A stretch of DNA of 64,000 nt from Bacteroidales bacterium (GCA_016291185.1 JAEFAI010000005.1:39119-103118); one strand, 5' to 3'; shown: positions 1 to 10,306, counted from the first letter of the stretch. A program made the numbers and translations. The notes: generated by a model not told the origin, from the sequence alone.

Positions 1-3000
1 TTCTGGCCGGTCAGGATGATGACCGGGATGTGGCGCGTGGCCTCGTTCCCGCGGATGCGCGCGCAGAGTTCACTGCCGCTCTCGCCGGGCATCACCAGGT
101 CGGTGACCACGGCGTCGGGCAGCTGTTTTTCCACAACGGACCATGCCGCTCCTGCGTTTGCGCAGGCGATCACGTTGTACGGGACACGCAGCAGGCTTTT
201 GAGGTATTCACGCGTATCGTCGTCATCGTCCACGACCACGACGTTCTTCTTGGCCCGGGCGGCTTTTTCTTCCGGCGTTTCTTCTTTTGCGTAGGTTTCG
301 TCCTCGTGCTCGGCGGGCGAAGTCTTGGTGTAAAGGTCTTTATGATGAGAAGTATAGGAGAGTTCCTCCTGCGTCAGGTGGTCTTTACCGACAGGCATGA
401 GCACGCGGAAGACCACGCCGTCTTCTTCATTCTCGGCCGTGATGTGGCCATGGTGCAGCTCCACGAGCATTTTGGTCAGGTTGAGGCCCACGCCCGAGCC
501 GGAGCTGGCGTCGTGGGGATTTACCTGCACGAAACGGTCGAAGATGCGGCTGATCCAGGCCTCTTCAATGCGGCTGCCGGAGTTGAAAATGCGCACCTGC
601 ACGAATTCGCGGATCGTGGCCTGCAGTTCTCCCCGGTTGGTCGCCGGCGCGGACACGTCCACGCGGATGCGGCCCCCCTCGGGGGTGTGCTTGAAGGCAT
701 TCGAGAGGATGTTGTAGATGATCTTGTCGAAGTTGCCCTGATCGATCCACAGAGGCTCTTCCGTATGCGTGGAGGCGAGCGAGAAATCGATGTGTTTGCT
801 CTGCGCGAGCTTGTCAAAGGACTGCATGATGTCCCGGATGAAGAAGATGACATCCGTCTCTCGAAAGTGCAGCTGCATCTGTCCGGCATCGACCTTGCGC
901 AGGTCCATGAACTGGTTGACGATTCGATTGATACGCAAGCAGTTGCGGTACATCAGGTTGTACGTGTCCTTGCGTGCGGGGTCTTCCTCGGCTTCGCGCA
1001 TGGCGCCGAGCGGCCCCATCACGAGGTTGAGCGGGGTGCGGATCTCGTGGGTGAGGTTGGTGAACAGACCCAGGCGCAACTCCTTCAGCTCGACTTCCTT
1101 TTTTGCGTTGGCGCGCAGCCGCATCTGCCGGAACAGGTGGTAGAGCAGCAGGCCGAGGCCGGCCAGCAGGACAAGGTAGCAGATGTAGGCTGCTCCCGAG
1201 CGGTACCAAGGTGCCTCGACGTGCAGGTCCACGCTGCACAGGGAATAATCCTCGGGCGCGCCCGCGAAAAAGGCCTTGACCTCAAAGCGGTAGCGTCCCG
1301 GGGGAACGTTCGTATAGGTGGCCATGCGCAGGCGCGCAGGCGAATTCTTCCATTCTTTATCGAAACCCTCCAGGCGGTAAGCGTACATGAGGCGCTGGGG
1401 GTTGGTGTACTCCGGGACGGAAAATTCAAGCGAGAAGAGGTTGGTCCCCCGGGGGATCTCAATCCGGGTGGCTTCCGAAATATGCTTGTCGATCAGGTTG
1501 TCGCTGCCGGCGGCCGGGTCGTAGGTCACTTCCCGGTCCAGAACGTTCAGGCGCGCCAGGGAGACCTGGGGCATTTTGTGTCGGCTGCCGTCGATCAGGA
1601 GCGGGGAGAAGTAGGTGATGCCGCCAAGACCGCCGAAATAGAGGCGGCCTGATGCGGACTTGAAAGCGGCTCCGGAGCGGAATTCGTTGCCCTGGAGGCC
1701 GTCGTAGGCGCGGAAACTGTCGATCCTGCCGCTGCGCGGAGACAACCGGGACAGTCCGCTGAGCGTAGAAACCCAGACTTCGCCGGTCGCCGTGCAAAGG
1801 ATGTCGCGGATCACGTTGTTCGACAGGCCGTCCGCTTCGGTATATTGTCGGACTTCGCGGGTCACCTCGTCCACGCGGAACAGTCCGTCGTCCGTGCCGA
1901 ACCACTTGGTCCCGTCGGGGCTGCTGCCGATGCCGTAAATGCGTGGCGGCGTGTCGCTGTTGGACGGGAGCGTATAAGAAATGATGCGCCCGGCCGACGG
2001 GTCGTAACACCAGGGGCCGTTGTAGGAGCCTACCCAGAGGAGGCCGTTCGCGTCGAGGTGCAGGGCGCTGACCCAACGGTACTGGTCGTCGATCTGCTGG
2101 GTGGCGAGGCGGCGCGTGGCGGCGTTGATGACGGTCAGTCCGGCCCCGTAGGTTCCCACATAGACAAGATCCCGCACGGGGTCGTATGCAAGGGTGCGGA
2201 TGCGGTCGGTTCCGACGCGGTCCTGGTCGGTAAAGCGCGTGACCGTGCCGTTCTGATCCATGTAGAAAAGTCCGTCATTATAAGTACCAAGCCAGAGGAC
2301 CCCGTGCTTGTCTCCGATCATTCCCAAGACGGAATTGTCTGTCAGCGCGGTGTTCTCGCTGGTGTAATTCCGGTCGGGGCCCGAGCCGTTGAGCGGTTTT
2401 CGGAAGATGCCGGCGCCGTCGGTAGCCACCCAGAGGTATTTTTCATCTTCATAGATGGCGGTGATGCAGGCGCTGTTTTCTCCCGGAATGCCGCGGGTGC
2501 TGCATCCCATGTAGGAGAAACCGAACATGGACTGCGGGGCCACGACCACGCCGCGTTGATAAAGACTCAGCCAGATGTTACCCTGGGAGTCGATGGTGCT
2601 GGACGTCGCGCTCCAGCCGCTGATGTCCTGCCGGATGGCGGGCAGCGTTGCCTCGCGCACCTCTTCCGTGGTGCTGTCAAACAGGAGGAGTCCGCCTTTT
2701 TTGTCGCCCAGCAGGAAAGTTCTTCCCTCGCCGGACGATGCCTGGCTGTTGAAGATGAGCGTCGTCGCGACGGTGGAGGCGGCGCGTTTCCCGGATGCCT
2801 TCCGGATCGTGCCGCTGCCGGCTTTGCAGTAGAGCAGTCCCAGGTTGCTGCCGAGCAGAAGATCGCCGGTGAGCGGATCTTCAGCCACCGTCCCGACCCG
2901 GATATGATCGGCTTCGCGGAGCAGGTCCTGGCTCCAGCTCAGATTGAGAACCGGTTCCAGCGTACTCATGTCCAGGATGACCGGGAATCCGGCTTCCTCC

Positions 3001-3581
3001 GGGAATAGCCAGAGGCGTTTGCCGGAATCCAGGTACAGCTTGCGGGCATAGTCCGTCGGGAAATGACGGTAGATTTGTTCGCGCACATCCGGGAGCAACT
3101 CCCGAGTATTGCAGTCAATCGCGAAGATGCCGGAGCCGCTCGTGGCCACATACAGGCGACAACCGCCGCTGCGGCCAGGTACTTCCTGCAGCCAGCTGAC
3201 ATATGGGTTGGTAATCGCGTTGCGGTCGTCGCGCAACTCGAAGCGGTGGAATTCGCTGTGTTCGGAATCAAAGAGGTTGAGTCCGCCCGCCGTAGCCACC
3301 CAGGTGTTTCCGCGGCTGTCTTCAAGCATCCCCTGTACGGAAGAACTTGAAATGGATGTCTCCCGCTCGCGGTCGTGGCGGAAGGTCTCGAATCGCATGC
3401 CGTTAAAGCGGATCAGGCCGCCTTCCGAGCACATCCAGATGTAGCCGCGCTTGTCCTGGTAGATGCGGGAGACCTGCGAATTGGGCAGGCCGCTCTCGGA
3501 TGTATATACGCGTACAGTCTGCCCGGCGGCGGAGGCCAAGGCGCTAACTGCCAGCGTGATGAAGAGTATAATTCGTCTCAT
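1..3581 (-). CDS. hybrid two-component system sensor/regulator (HTCS), C-terminus cut by window edge
   Basis: Inner-membrane hybrid sensor that in Bacteroidetes senses oligosaccharides in the periplasm and activates a neighbouring polysaccharide locus. The reading frame stays open on the minus strand from ATG at 3581 (MRRIILFITLAVSALASAAG, a signal peptide) to the window edge, at least 1193 residues. The order seen is: two-component propeller repeats (for example GYIWMCSEGGLIRFNG, GNTWVATAGGLNLF), a Y_Y_Y-type domain, one membrane segment near AAYICYLVLLAGLGLLLYHL, HisKA with FTNLTHEIRTPLN (His845), a HATPase with SGSGVGLNL, and a receiver domain with VVTDLVMPGESG (Asp1161). The expected AraC-type DNA-binding domain would lie beyond the left edge. 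It is divergent from susC, the usual arrangement for the regulator of a susCD locus. The ligand cannot be read from sequence. Confidence 0.93.
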   Translation of the reverse strand, partial: MRRIILFITLAVSALASAAGQTVRVYTSESGLPNSQVSRIYQDKRGYIWMCSEGGLIRFNGMRFETFRHDRERETSISSSSVQGMLEDSRGNTWVATAGGLNLFDSEHSEFHRFELRDDRNAITNPYVSWLQEVPGRSGGCRLYVATSGSGIFAIDCNTRELLPDVREQIYRHFPTDYARKLYLDSGKRLWLFPEEAGFPVILDMSTLEPVLNLSWSQDLLREADHIRVGTVAEDPLTGDLLLGSNLGLLYCKAGSGTIRKASGKRAASTVATTLIFNSQASSGEGRTFLLGDKKGGLLLFDSTTEEVREATLPAIRQDISGWSATSSTIDSQGNIWLSLYQRGVVVAPQSMFGFSYMGCSTRGIPGENSACITAIYEDEKYLWVATDGAGIFRKPLNGSGPDRNYTSENTALTDNSVLGMIGDKHGVLWLGTYNDGLFYMDQNGTVTRFTDQDRVGTDRIRTLAYDPVRDLVYVGTYGAGLTVINAATRRLATQQIDDQYRWVSALHLDANGLLWVGSYNGPWCYDPSAGRIISYTLPSNSDTPPRIYGIGSSPDGTKWFGTDDGLFRVDEVTREVRQYTEADGLSNNVIRDILCTATGEVWVSTLSGLSRLSPRSGRIDSFRAYDGLQGNEFRSGAAFKSASGRLYFGGLGGITYFSPLLIDGSRHKMPQVSLARLNVLDREVTYDPAAGSDNLIDKHISEATRIEIPRGTNLFSLEFSVPEYTNPQRLMYAYRLEGFDKEWKNSPARLRMATYTNVPPGRYRFEVKAFFAGAPEDYSLCSVDLHVEAPWYRSGAAYICYLVLLAGLGLLLYHLFRQMRLRANAKKEVELKELRLGLFTNLTHEIRTPLNLVMGPLGAMREAEEDPARKDTYNLMYRNCLRINRIVNQFMDLRKVDAGQMQLHFRETDVIFFIRDIMQSFDKLAQSKHIDFSLASTHTEEPLWIDQGNFDKIIYNILSNAFKHTPEGGRIRVDVSAPATNRGELQATIREFVQVRIFNSGSRIEEAWISRIFDRFVQVNPHDASSGSGVGLNLTKMLVELHHGHITAENEEDGVVFRVLMPVGKDHLTQEELSYTSHHKDLYTKTSPAEHEDETYAKEETPEEKAARAKKNVVVVDDDDDTREYLKSLLRVPYNVIACANAGAAWSVVEKQLPDAVVTDLVMPGESGSELCARIRGNEATRHIPVIILTGQ

Positions 3582-3604
3582 TGTCGGTTTTGTTCCATTC
3601 GTTA

Positions 3605-3612
3605 CAAAAATA
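3605..3612 (-). promoter_or_regulatory. Bacteroidetes -7 box for the HTCS gene
   Basis: The minus strand reads TATTTTTG, matching TAnnTTTG, 23 bases upstream of the HTCS start codon. No convincing -33 TTTG is seen at the usual distance. Confidence 0.5.
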
Positions 3613-3698
3613 GTAAAACTTTGAATCTCCGCAAGATGCATGTTTCAAATCTGATAGTATGTGTACCATCTTTTGCGCGCGTCCTTTTTATATTATGA

Positions 3699-3706
3699 TA
3701 CATTTG
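3699..3706 (+). promoter_or_regulatory. Bacteroidetes -7 box for susC
   Basis: TACATTTG matches TAnnTTTG; a TTTG at 3672-3675 lies 23 bases upstream, slightly more than the usual 19-21. The resulting leader before susC is about 50 bases and AT-rich. Confidence 0.6.
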
Positions 3707-3761
3707 CGCCGCAAACCCACAAAAACGCCAAACAATTAATCACCATTAATTTCTATTCATT

Positions 3762-6700
3762 ATGCGATTAAACCTTAAGAAAACGCTTGTCGTTCTGGCC
3801 GCTTGCCTGACGATGCCGTTCTTTGCGCTTGCGCAGAACATCACCGTCAGCGGTACCGTCAAGGACGCAAGCGGGGAGACCGTCATCGGCGCAGCCGTGA
3901 TGGTCGCAAATTCTCAGAACGGCGCCGTGACGGGCGTCGATGGAACGTATTCCCTCCAGGTCAGCGCGAACGCGACCCTCGAGGTCTCCTGCATCGGCTA
4001 CAGGACCCAGCTGGTTCCCGTTCAGGGACGCAGCCGGATCGACGTGGTCCTTGAGGAGGATGCCGAACAGCTGGAGGCTACGGTGGTTATCGGTTACGGT
4101 ACCGCCCGCCGCCAGGATGTGACGGGTTCCATCGTCTCCGTGGGCGGTGACAACCTCCGTGCGGTCCCTGCCGGCGACGTCACCCGCGCCCTCGAAGGCC
4201 GCGTGGCCGGTGTCGAGATGACCCAGACCAACTCCAAGCCGGGTTCCTCGATGCAGATCCGCATCCGTGGCCAACGTTCGCTGTCCGCCTCCAACGACCC
4301 GCTCATCGTGCTTGACGGCATGCCGTTCATGGGTTCGCTGACGGACATCTCCCCGAGCGACATCAAGAGTATGGACATCCTCAAGGATGCCGCCTCCACC
4401 GCCATCTACGGTTCCCGTGGTGCCAACGGTGTCATCCTCATCACCACCTATAAGGGTGTCGAGGGCCAGGCTCCGAAGGTCTCCTTCAACGCTTATGCGA
4501 CATTCAAGAAGCCGGTAAAATACCCGATGATGCCGCGCGAGAAGTATATCGAGATGCGCCAGATGGCCGGCCAGTACAAGAATACGCTGGACGAGTCCGA
4601 CAGCCAGTTCACGGATTGGCAGGACCTGCTGTACCGCAACGGCTACGCCCAGAACTACGACCTCAATGTTGCCGGCGGCACCCGGAAGGGAAGCTACCGT
4701 TTCGGTGTGACCTATTATAACGACGAGGCCGTCATCCCGACCCAGGGCTACGACCGCATCGCCCTCAACGGCAGCGTCGATCAGCAGATCGGCAAGTGGT
4801 TCCGTGTGGGCTTCACCACCAACACGAGCTACACCACCAACAGCGGCAACCAGGTGGATATGTACGCCGCCCTGTCCAAGTCCCCGCTCGTGGTTCCCTA
4901 CGACGCTGACGGCAACCTGAAGTGGCGTGTCAACATGCCGTCCGACAACGATCAGTACATCGTCACGCGCGACCGTGTCCAGGATCTGACCGCCCAGGGC
5001 CTCTGGGTGAACGAGTCCAAGTCCATCGCGACCTACAATACCGGTTATGTGCAGTTCAACTTCCCCTGGGTCGAGGGACTCTCCTTCAAAGCCAGCGCAG
5101 GCCTGAACTACCGTAACTCCAAGAGCGGTTCCTTCACGGGCGTGGGCGTCAACGCTTCCGCCACCAACCCGAACAGCGCTTCCTGGAGCTTCAACGACAC
5201 CTTCAACTGGACCGTCGAGAATCTCCTGACCTTTGACCGCACCTTCGGCAAGCACCGCGTCAACGCCGTGGCTCTCTACTCCGCCGAGCAGACGACCAGC
5301 ACCGGCCAGAGCCTCAGCGGCAAGAACATCCCGAACGAGCTCTTCCAGTACTACAACATCGGTTCTGCCGTGGCTTCCGACATCACCGTGAACGGTGGCA
5401 GCTACACGCAGACGGGCCTCCTCTCCTACATGGGCCGTATCATGTACTCCTACGACGACCGCTACATGATCTCCGCCGCCGTCCGTTCCGATGCCTCTTC
5501 CCGTCTGGCCCCCGGCCACAAGTGGCATACCTATCCGGCCGTGTCCGCCGGTTGGAACATCCACAACGAGCAATTCATGGCGGGTACCCGCGGCTGGCTC
5601 GACGAGCTCAAGCTCCGTGTCGGTTACGGTGAGACCTCCAACCAGGCCATCTCCGCTTACGCGACCCTCGGCCGCCTGAGCACGTCCGTTTACAACTTCG
5701 CGGATGAAAAATACGCGACCGGTTATTACGTGTCCACCCTCCCGAACGAGGATCTCGGCTGGGAGTACTCCCAGACCTGGAACTTCGGTCTCGACTTCGG
5801 TTTCTTCCAGGGCCGCCTGCGCGGTACCCTCGAGTACTACATGGTTGACACCAAGGACATCCTCCTCAGCCTCAACCTGCCGAACACCTCCGGTGTGGGT
5901 TCTTACACCGCCAACATCGGTGCCACGCAGAACCGTGGTATTGAACTCACCCTCAACGGAACCATCCTCGACAGAGGTGACTGGACCTGGACGGCCGGCC
6001 TGAACATCTATGCCAACCGCAACAAGCTCGTCGCCCTGGCCGACGGCAGCGACCGCAACGAAGGCCAGGCCTGGTTCGTGGGCTACCCGCTGAACTGCAT
6101 CTATGACTATGAGTATGACGGTCTCTGGCAGCCCGGCGATCCTTATATGGACATCCTCGAGCCCAGCACCGAAGTCAACGGCATGAAGCAGGCCATCGGT
6201 TCCATCAAGGTCAAGTACCACGGTGACTACGAGGCTGACGGCACCCCGAAGCGCGCCATCGATTCCAATGACCGCGTGCCGATCAACGCCGAGGCCATCT
6301 TCCAGGGCGGTTTCAACACCACCGTGAGCTGGAAGAACCTCGATCTGTCCATCATCGGTTCCTTCCAAGCGGGCGGCATCCTGCTGTCCTCCCTGCACAG
6401 TGCCAACTCCTACCTGAACATGCTCTCCGGCCGCCGCGGCCAGATCGACGTCGACTACTGGACGCCGACCAACACCACCGCGCACTACCCGCGTCCGGGT
6501 TCCCTGAACAGCAGTGACAATCCCAAGTATGCCTCCACGCTGGCTTACTTCAACGGTTCTTACCTGAAGATCCGCACGATCACGCTCGGCTATCGCTTCC
6601 ACAAGCTCCCGGCCCTGCGCCGCGCCGGCATCGACAACCTTCGCGTCTATGCCACGATCCAGAATCCGGGCCTCGTGCTCTTCTCCGACTTCACCCGCCA

Positions 6701-6839
6701 GACCGGCCTCGATCCGGAACCGAACGCCAACGGTGGTTCCACCGCTTCCGGCCGTCCGGGTCCGAGCCGCCTCTCCTACGTGGGCTACAATACGCCGAAC
6801 ACGCGCAACTTCCTGCTCGGCATCAATTTAACCTTCTAA
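3762..6839 (+). CDS. SusC/RagA-family TonB-linked outer-membrane transporter
   Basis: Outer-membrane importer that, with its SusD partner, binds and internalises oligosaccharides using TonB energy. The 1025-residue protein begins with a signal peptide ending near FFALAQ. A carboxypeptidase-D-like regulatory domain follows (about 25-105, VSGTVKDASGETVIGAAV), then a plug domain with the SusC signatures RGQRSLSASNDPLIVLDGMP and DILKDAASTAIYGSRGANGV, and a long beta-barrel ending in LLGINLTF with a terminal aromatic residue. Length is typical of the family. susD starts 12 bases downstream, so the two are co-transcribed, presumably under the divergent HTCS. The substrate is not readable from sequence; the nearby alpha-glucuronidase suggests a glucuronoxylan fragment. 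Confidence 0.96.
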   Translation: MRLNLKKTLVVLAACLTMPFFALAQNITVSGTVKDASGETVIGAAVMVANSQNGAVTGVDGTYSLQVSANATLEVSCIGYRTQLVPVQGRSRIDVVLEEDAEQLEATVVIGYGTARRQDVTGSIVSVGGDNLRAVPAGDVTRALEGRVAGVEMTQTNSKPGSSMQIRIRGQRSLSASNDPLIVLDGMPFMGSLTDISPSDIKSMDILKDAASTAIYGSRGANGVILITTYKGVEGQAPKVSFNAYATFKKPVKYPMMPREKYIEMRQMAGQYKNTLDESDSQFTDWQDLLYRNGYAQNYDLNVAGGTRKGSYRFGVTYYNDEAVIPTQGYDRIALNGSVDQQIGKWFRVGFTTNTSYTTNSGNQVDMYAALSKSPLVVPYDADGNLKWRVNMPSDNDQYIVTRDRVQDLTAQGLWVNESKSIATYNTGYVQFNFPWVEGLSFKASAGLNYRNSKSGSFTGVGVNASATNPNSASWSFNDTFNWTVENLLTFDRTFGKHRVNAVALYSAEQTTSTGQSLSGKNIPNELFQYYNIGSAVASDITVNGGSYTQTGLLSYMGRIMYSYDDRYMISAAVRSDASSRLAPGHKWHTYPAVSAGWNIHNEQFMAGTRGWLDELKLRVGYGETSNQAISAYATLGRLSTSVYNFADEKYATGYYVSTLPNEDLGWEYSQTWNFGLDFGFFQGRLRGTLEYYMVDTKDILLSLNLPNTSGVGSYTANIGATQNRGIELTLNGTILDRGDWTWTAGLNIYANRNKLVALADGSDRNEGQAWFVGYPLNCIYDYEYDGLWQPGDPYMDILEPSTEVNGMKQAIGSIKVKYHGDYEADGTPKRAIDSNDRVPINAEAIFQGGFNTTVSWKNLDLSIIGSFQAGGILLSSLHSANSYLNMLSGRRGQIDVDYWTPTNTTAHYPRPGSLNSSDNPKYASTLAYFNGSYLKIRTITLGYRFHKLPALRRAGIDNLRVYATIQNPGLVLFSDFTRQTGLDPEPNANGGSTASGRPGPSRLSYVGYNTPNTRNFLLGINLTF

Positions 6840-6851
6840 TCGGATCCGAAT

Positions 6852-8786
6852 ATGAAACAGATAGCTAAAATCGTATTGGGTCTCGCCGGTGTCGCTTTCC
6901 TCGCCAGTTCCTGCAACAAGGTGCTGGAGGAGCACCCCAAGACCATCTATACCCCGGATTTCTTTACCACCCCGATGGGCGTGGAAGGCGGTCTGACCGC
7001 CCTGTATGCCCAGCTTCGCTACCTCTATGGCAACGCCTACTATTACAATATCCTGACCACGGGCACCGACGAGGCGACATACGGTGAGTCGGCCGACGGC
7101 AACTTCAAAGATGCCGACCTTTCCGGCGCCGGTACGCTGAACGCCAGTACTTCCCGCAGCGACAACCTGTGGAGCCAGGCCTTCACCTATATCAACACCG
7201 CCAGCGGCATCATCGAGAACGCCGAGGCCGTGGGCCTGGACAAGGCGATGATCGCCGAGGCCCGCTTCTTCCGCGCCTTTGACTACTTCCAGCTGGTCCA
7301 GACCTTTGGCGGCGTGCCCCTCGACCTGGGTGCCGGCGAGCTTGCATTCAACAGCAAGCCGGTCCGCGAATCCGTGCGCAACACCGTCCCCGAGGTGTAC
7401 ACCAAGGCCATCTTCCCGGACCTGAAGACCGCGGTGAACGACCTGCCGGTCAATCCCCGTCTGACGGGTTCGCTGACGCAGAACGTCGCCCGCCTCTTCC
7501 TCGCCAAGGCCTACCTGACCTACGCGTGGTGGCTGGAGAACCCGAAGGGCATCCCGACCTATCCGGAGTGCACCCGCACCGACCCGGACGGCCACGACGC
7601 CAAGTGGTACTTCCAGCAGGCGTATGACCTGTCTCTGGAGGGTATCAACAACCCGGGCCCCTATGGCCTGATGGATTACTTCTATCAGATCAGCGACGGC
7701 GCCCATGACCGCAACAAGGAGATCATGCTCTATGCCGACCATACCGAGAACTCCGAGCAGTACAACGGTGCCAGCCTGAGCTACGGTTCCGGCGGCGGCA
7801 TGGACAATTTCGCCGGCTGGATGATGAACTGGAACTATCCGAACATGGCCATCAAGGCCAACACCGGCAACCGCATCAACCCGGTGCTCCGTACCGACCA
7901 GCAGTACTGCGGCCGTCCCTGGACGCGTATGGCTCCGACCCAGGAGGCCATCGCCACCTTTATTGACCGCGACATGGACTCCCGTTACGACGGCACCTTC
8001 GTCTATGTCCTGCGCACCAACTGGGACCGCGGCGGCAATCCGGCCACCTATGTCGAAGGCCCGAACGGAGCCCAGATCGGTCTGAACAAGGCGTTCCTGG
8101 TCTTCCTCCCGGAGGAGGATCCGACGGTCAAGCAGAATGTCGATGTCTCGCAGGTCATGATCGGTGCATCTCCGAACTATGATTTCTATGTTGTGAATCC
8201 GAGCGGCGTGAGCCGCCGTATGTACCCGAAGATCTGGAAGCTCGGTCCTTATCGTACCAATACGACCGGCACCGGTCAGCCGAACGCCTCCCACGCGCGT
8301 CCGTTCAACATCGCCAAGTTCTCCGAGTTCTACTTCATCGCCGCCGAGGCGGCCGTGAAGGGAGCCACGGGCAGCAAGTCCGCCCGCGAGCTCGTCAACG
8401 TGCTGCGCGCCCGTGCCGGCATGTGGGAGTATGATGTCAACTGGGACATGGTCCACGTGGCTGACTTCAGCGAGGAAATGGTGGAGGCGACCCCGGCTAC
8501 GATCACGATCGACTACCTCCTCGATGAGCGCATGCGCGAGTACTATGGCGACGGCTTCCGCTGGTTTGACCTGGTGCGTACGCAGACCTGGGCCGAGCGT
8601 GCCAAGACCTACACGATCTGCGGTCCTGGCAAGAACGACCTCACGCCCCAGACCGTCACCCGCAACATCGAGAACTATCACTACCTCCGCCCGATTCCGC
8701 AGGGTCAGCTGGACAACATGAAGATGGAGAAGGCTGACAAGAAGGCTTACCAGAACCCGGGCTACTGGAGTGAGAAAGAGGAATAA
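6852..8786 (+). CDS. SusD/RagB-family nutrient-binding outer-membrane lipoprotein
   Basis: Surface glycan-binding lipoprotein that acts as the lid of the SusC transporter. The 644-residue protein has a lipoprotein signal peptide with the acceptor Cys in FLASSCNK. Family signatures include AEARFFRAFDYFQLVQTFGG (the SusD TPR helix), a central variable region, and the C-terminal block ELVNVLRARAG, LLDERMREYYGDGFRWFDLV and NYHYLRPIPQGQLD. It directly follows susC and is closed by a strong terminator, so susCD is a two-gene unit. Assignment to the family is secure; ligand specificity is unknown. Confidence 0.96.
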   Translation: MKQIAKIVLGLAGVAFLASSCNKVLEEHPKTIYTPDFFTTPMGVEGGLTALYAQLRYLYGNAYYYNILTTGTDEATYGESADGNFKDADLSGAGTLNASTSRSDNLWSQAFTYINTASGIIENAEAVGLDKAMIAEARFFRAFDYFQLVQTFGGVPLDLGAGELAFNSKPVRESVRNTVPEVYTKAIFPDLKTAVNDLPVNPRLTGSLTQNVARLFLAKAYLTYAWWLENPKGIPTYPECTRTDPDGHDAKWYFQQAYDLSLEGINNPGPYGLMDYFYQISDGAHDRNKEIMLYADHTENSEQYNGASLSYGSGGGMDNFAGWMMNWNYPNMAIKANTGNRINPVLRTDQQYCGRPWTRMAPTQEAIATFIDRDMDSRYDGTFVYVLRTNWDRGGNPATYVEGPNGAQIGLNKAFLVFLPEEDPTVKQNVDVSQVMIGASPNYDFYVVNPSGVSRRMYPKIWKLGPYRTNTTGTGQPNASHARPFNIAKFSEFYFIAAEAAVKGATGSKSARELVNVLRARAGMWEYDVNWDMVHVADFSEEMVEATPATITIDYLLDERMREYYGDGFRWFDLVRTQTWAERAKTYTICGPGKNDLTPQTVTRNIENYHYLRPIPQGQLDNMKMEKADKKAYQNPGYWSEKEE

Positions 8787-8827
8787 TACCGGATAATGCA
8801 TTTGGTTTAATTAATATTTGGTTGGTA

Positions 8828-8871
8828 GAAAAGGGCGCCCCGTGAGGGCCGCCCTTTTCTCGTTTTTTTTT
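8828..8871 (+). terminator. intrinsic terminator after susCD
   Basis: A 10-bp perfect stem (GAAAAGGGCG at 8828-8837 with CGCCCTTTTC at 8850-8859) is followed, after three bases, by a run of nine T. Confidence 0.9.
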
Positions 8872-8890
8872 CGCATATTTGTAATTGGTT

Positions 8891-10306
8891 ATGAAATGGA
8901 TCAAGACACATATCGCTCAGTTTGCCGCAGGCGTGGCTTTTCTTGCTTCGTTCGGCTTTTTCCAGTTCGCCTACCCGTATCACCTGATGCGCCGCGAACA
9001 GATGAACCTGTTCGTCTATGACTGGGACTACATCCGGCAGACCTACCGGGGAGCCGGCTGGTTGGGACGCTTTGTGAGCGATTTCCTGGAGCAGTTTTTC
9101 CACCTGCCTGTGGTGGGGCCGCTCGTCGTGGCGCTGCTGCTGACGGCCATCGGCGTGGTCGTGTACCGGATCTGTCGGCATTTCTTGAAAGAAGGCCCCG
9201 CTCTGGGCATCGCTGCACTCTTTTTCGTCTGGTCGTTCCTGCGCGAGTGCGGCAACCTCTATATCACCCGCTACACCGTGGTCGCGCTGGCTTACCTCTC
9301 GCTGCTCCTTTTGGCGCTGCAGTGCCGGAAAACCTGGCAGAAGCCCGTGGCGGCCGTGTTGCTGCTGGCGCTGGGTTGCTGGGCGCTCGAGTCGCCGTTC
9401 CATAAGTACTACGGTAAGCCCTGGGGCGTGCCCAAGCTCAATTACGACCGGGTGATCGGCCTGGATGTGGAGACTTCGCGCGAGCACTGGGACAAGGTGC
9501 TCAAGCTGTCGAAGAAAGACCTGTATATGGAGGAAGCGAGCTACTGCTACAATCTCGCGCACGCCGTGAAGGGCGACCTGGGACAGATGCTGTTCAGCCA
9601 TTCGCAGAACCATCATCTCACGCTCCTTTTCCCGGTCTCCAACGAGAAAGCCGTGTTTTCGAACACCCTGGCGGGGGAGGCCTGGTTCCAGCTGGGCGAC
9701 ATGACGGTGGCGGAGCAGAGTGCCATCACCTCGCTGCAGGCATCGCCCAAGCACACCGGCGCACGTTACCTGGTCCGCCTGGCGCGCGTGAACCTGATCT
9801 CGGGCGAGGACGGGGCGGCGCAGAAATACCTCAACCTGCTGGCTAAGACGCTCTTTTACGGGAAATGGGCCCGGAGCATGATGCCCGGGCAGCAGGACGA
9901 CGCCACGCGTGCGCAGCTCGCGGCGGCCCACGCCAACCTGGCCCGCACGGATATCGTACACCAGTCGATCAAGCCCCGCAGCATCCTGAACGGCTTGCTG
10001 GAGGTCAATCCGGACAACCAGGTCGCCCGCGAATATCTGCTGTGCTATGACCTGATGTGCTACGACCTGGAGCACTTCGAGGCGGATTATCTCCGCTATC
10101 CCAGACCCGGCCGGCTTTACCACGAAGCCATGCTGATCTGGCTCAGCCAGAACGACCGGATGACCCCGTCCGACGTGTCCAGCTACGGCATAGACTTTTC
10201 GACGGTGGACCGCATGAATCGTTTCGGACGCAATCCGGACGGCTACAAGAATACGTATTGGTACTACTACCTGAACGGAATGTACGAAGCATCAGAAGAA
10301 CCATGA
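8891..10306 (+). CDS. DUF6057-like membrane protein with helical-repeat tail
   Basis: Uncharacterised inner-membrane protein. ATG at 8891 (MKWIKTHIAQF) is preferred over the TTG two codons upstream. The N-terminal half has about four to five membrane helices (AAGVAFLASFGFFQFAY, VVGPLVVALLLTAIGVVVY, LGIAALFFVWSFL, VALAYLSLLLLALQC, VAAVLLLALGCWAL). After a linker come soluble helical repeats (VFSNTLAGEAWFQLGDMTVA, SPKHTGARYLVRLARVNLIS) resembling TPRs. It resembles proteins annotated DUF6057 in Bacteroides, whose function is not established. Its stop overlaps the start of the next gene (ATGA), indicating translational coupling with the propeller lipoprotein. A near-consensus -7 box (CATATTTG, 8874-8881) lies 9 bases upstream. 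Confidence 0.85.
   Translation: MKWIKTHIAQFAAGVAFLASFGFFQFAYPYHLMRREQMNLFVYDWDYIRQTYRGAGWLGRFVSDFLEQFFHLPVVGPLVVALLLTAIGVVVYRICRHFLKEGPALGIAALFFVWSFLRECGNLYITRYTVVALAYLSLLLLALQCRKTWQKPVAAVLLLALGCWALESPFHKYYGKPWGVPKLNYDRVIGLDVETSREHWDKVLKLSKKDLYMEEASYCYNLAHAVKGDLGQMLFSHSQNHHLTLLFPVSNEKAVFSNTLAGEAWFQLGDMTVAEQSAITSLQASPKHTGARYLVRLARVNLISGEDGAAQKYLNLLAKTLFYGKWARSMMPGQQDDATRAQLAAAHANLARTDIVHQSIKPRSILNGLLEVNPDNQVAREYLLCYDLMCYDLEHFEADYLRYPRPGRLYHEAMLIWLSQNDRMTPSDVSSYGIDFSTVDRMNRFGRNPDGYKNTYWYYYLNGMYEASEEP

Noticed and set aside
30..1652. Long plus-strand frame at the left edge (540 codons)
   Set aside because: It is the mirror of the HTCS coding sequence; the minus-strand frame carries HisKA, HATPase and receiver motifs while this one resembles no protein.
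3768..6602. 944-codon minus-strand frame opposite susC
   Set aside because: Antisense frame produced by high-GC third positions; the susC motifs on the plus strand are decisive. The same applies to the long antisense frames over susD, the propeller lipoprotein, aspS, the murB-murA-thrA run and EF-G2.
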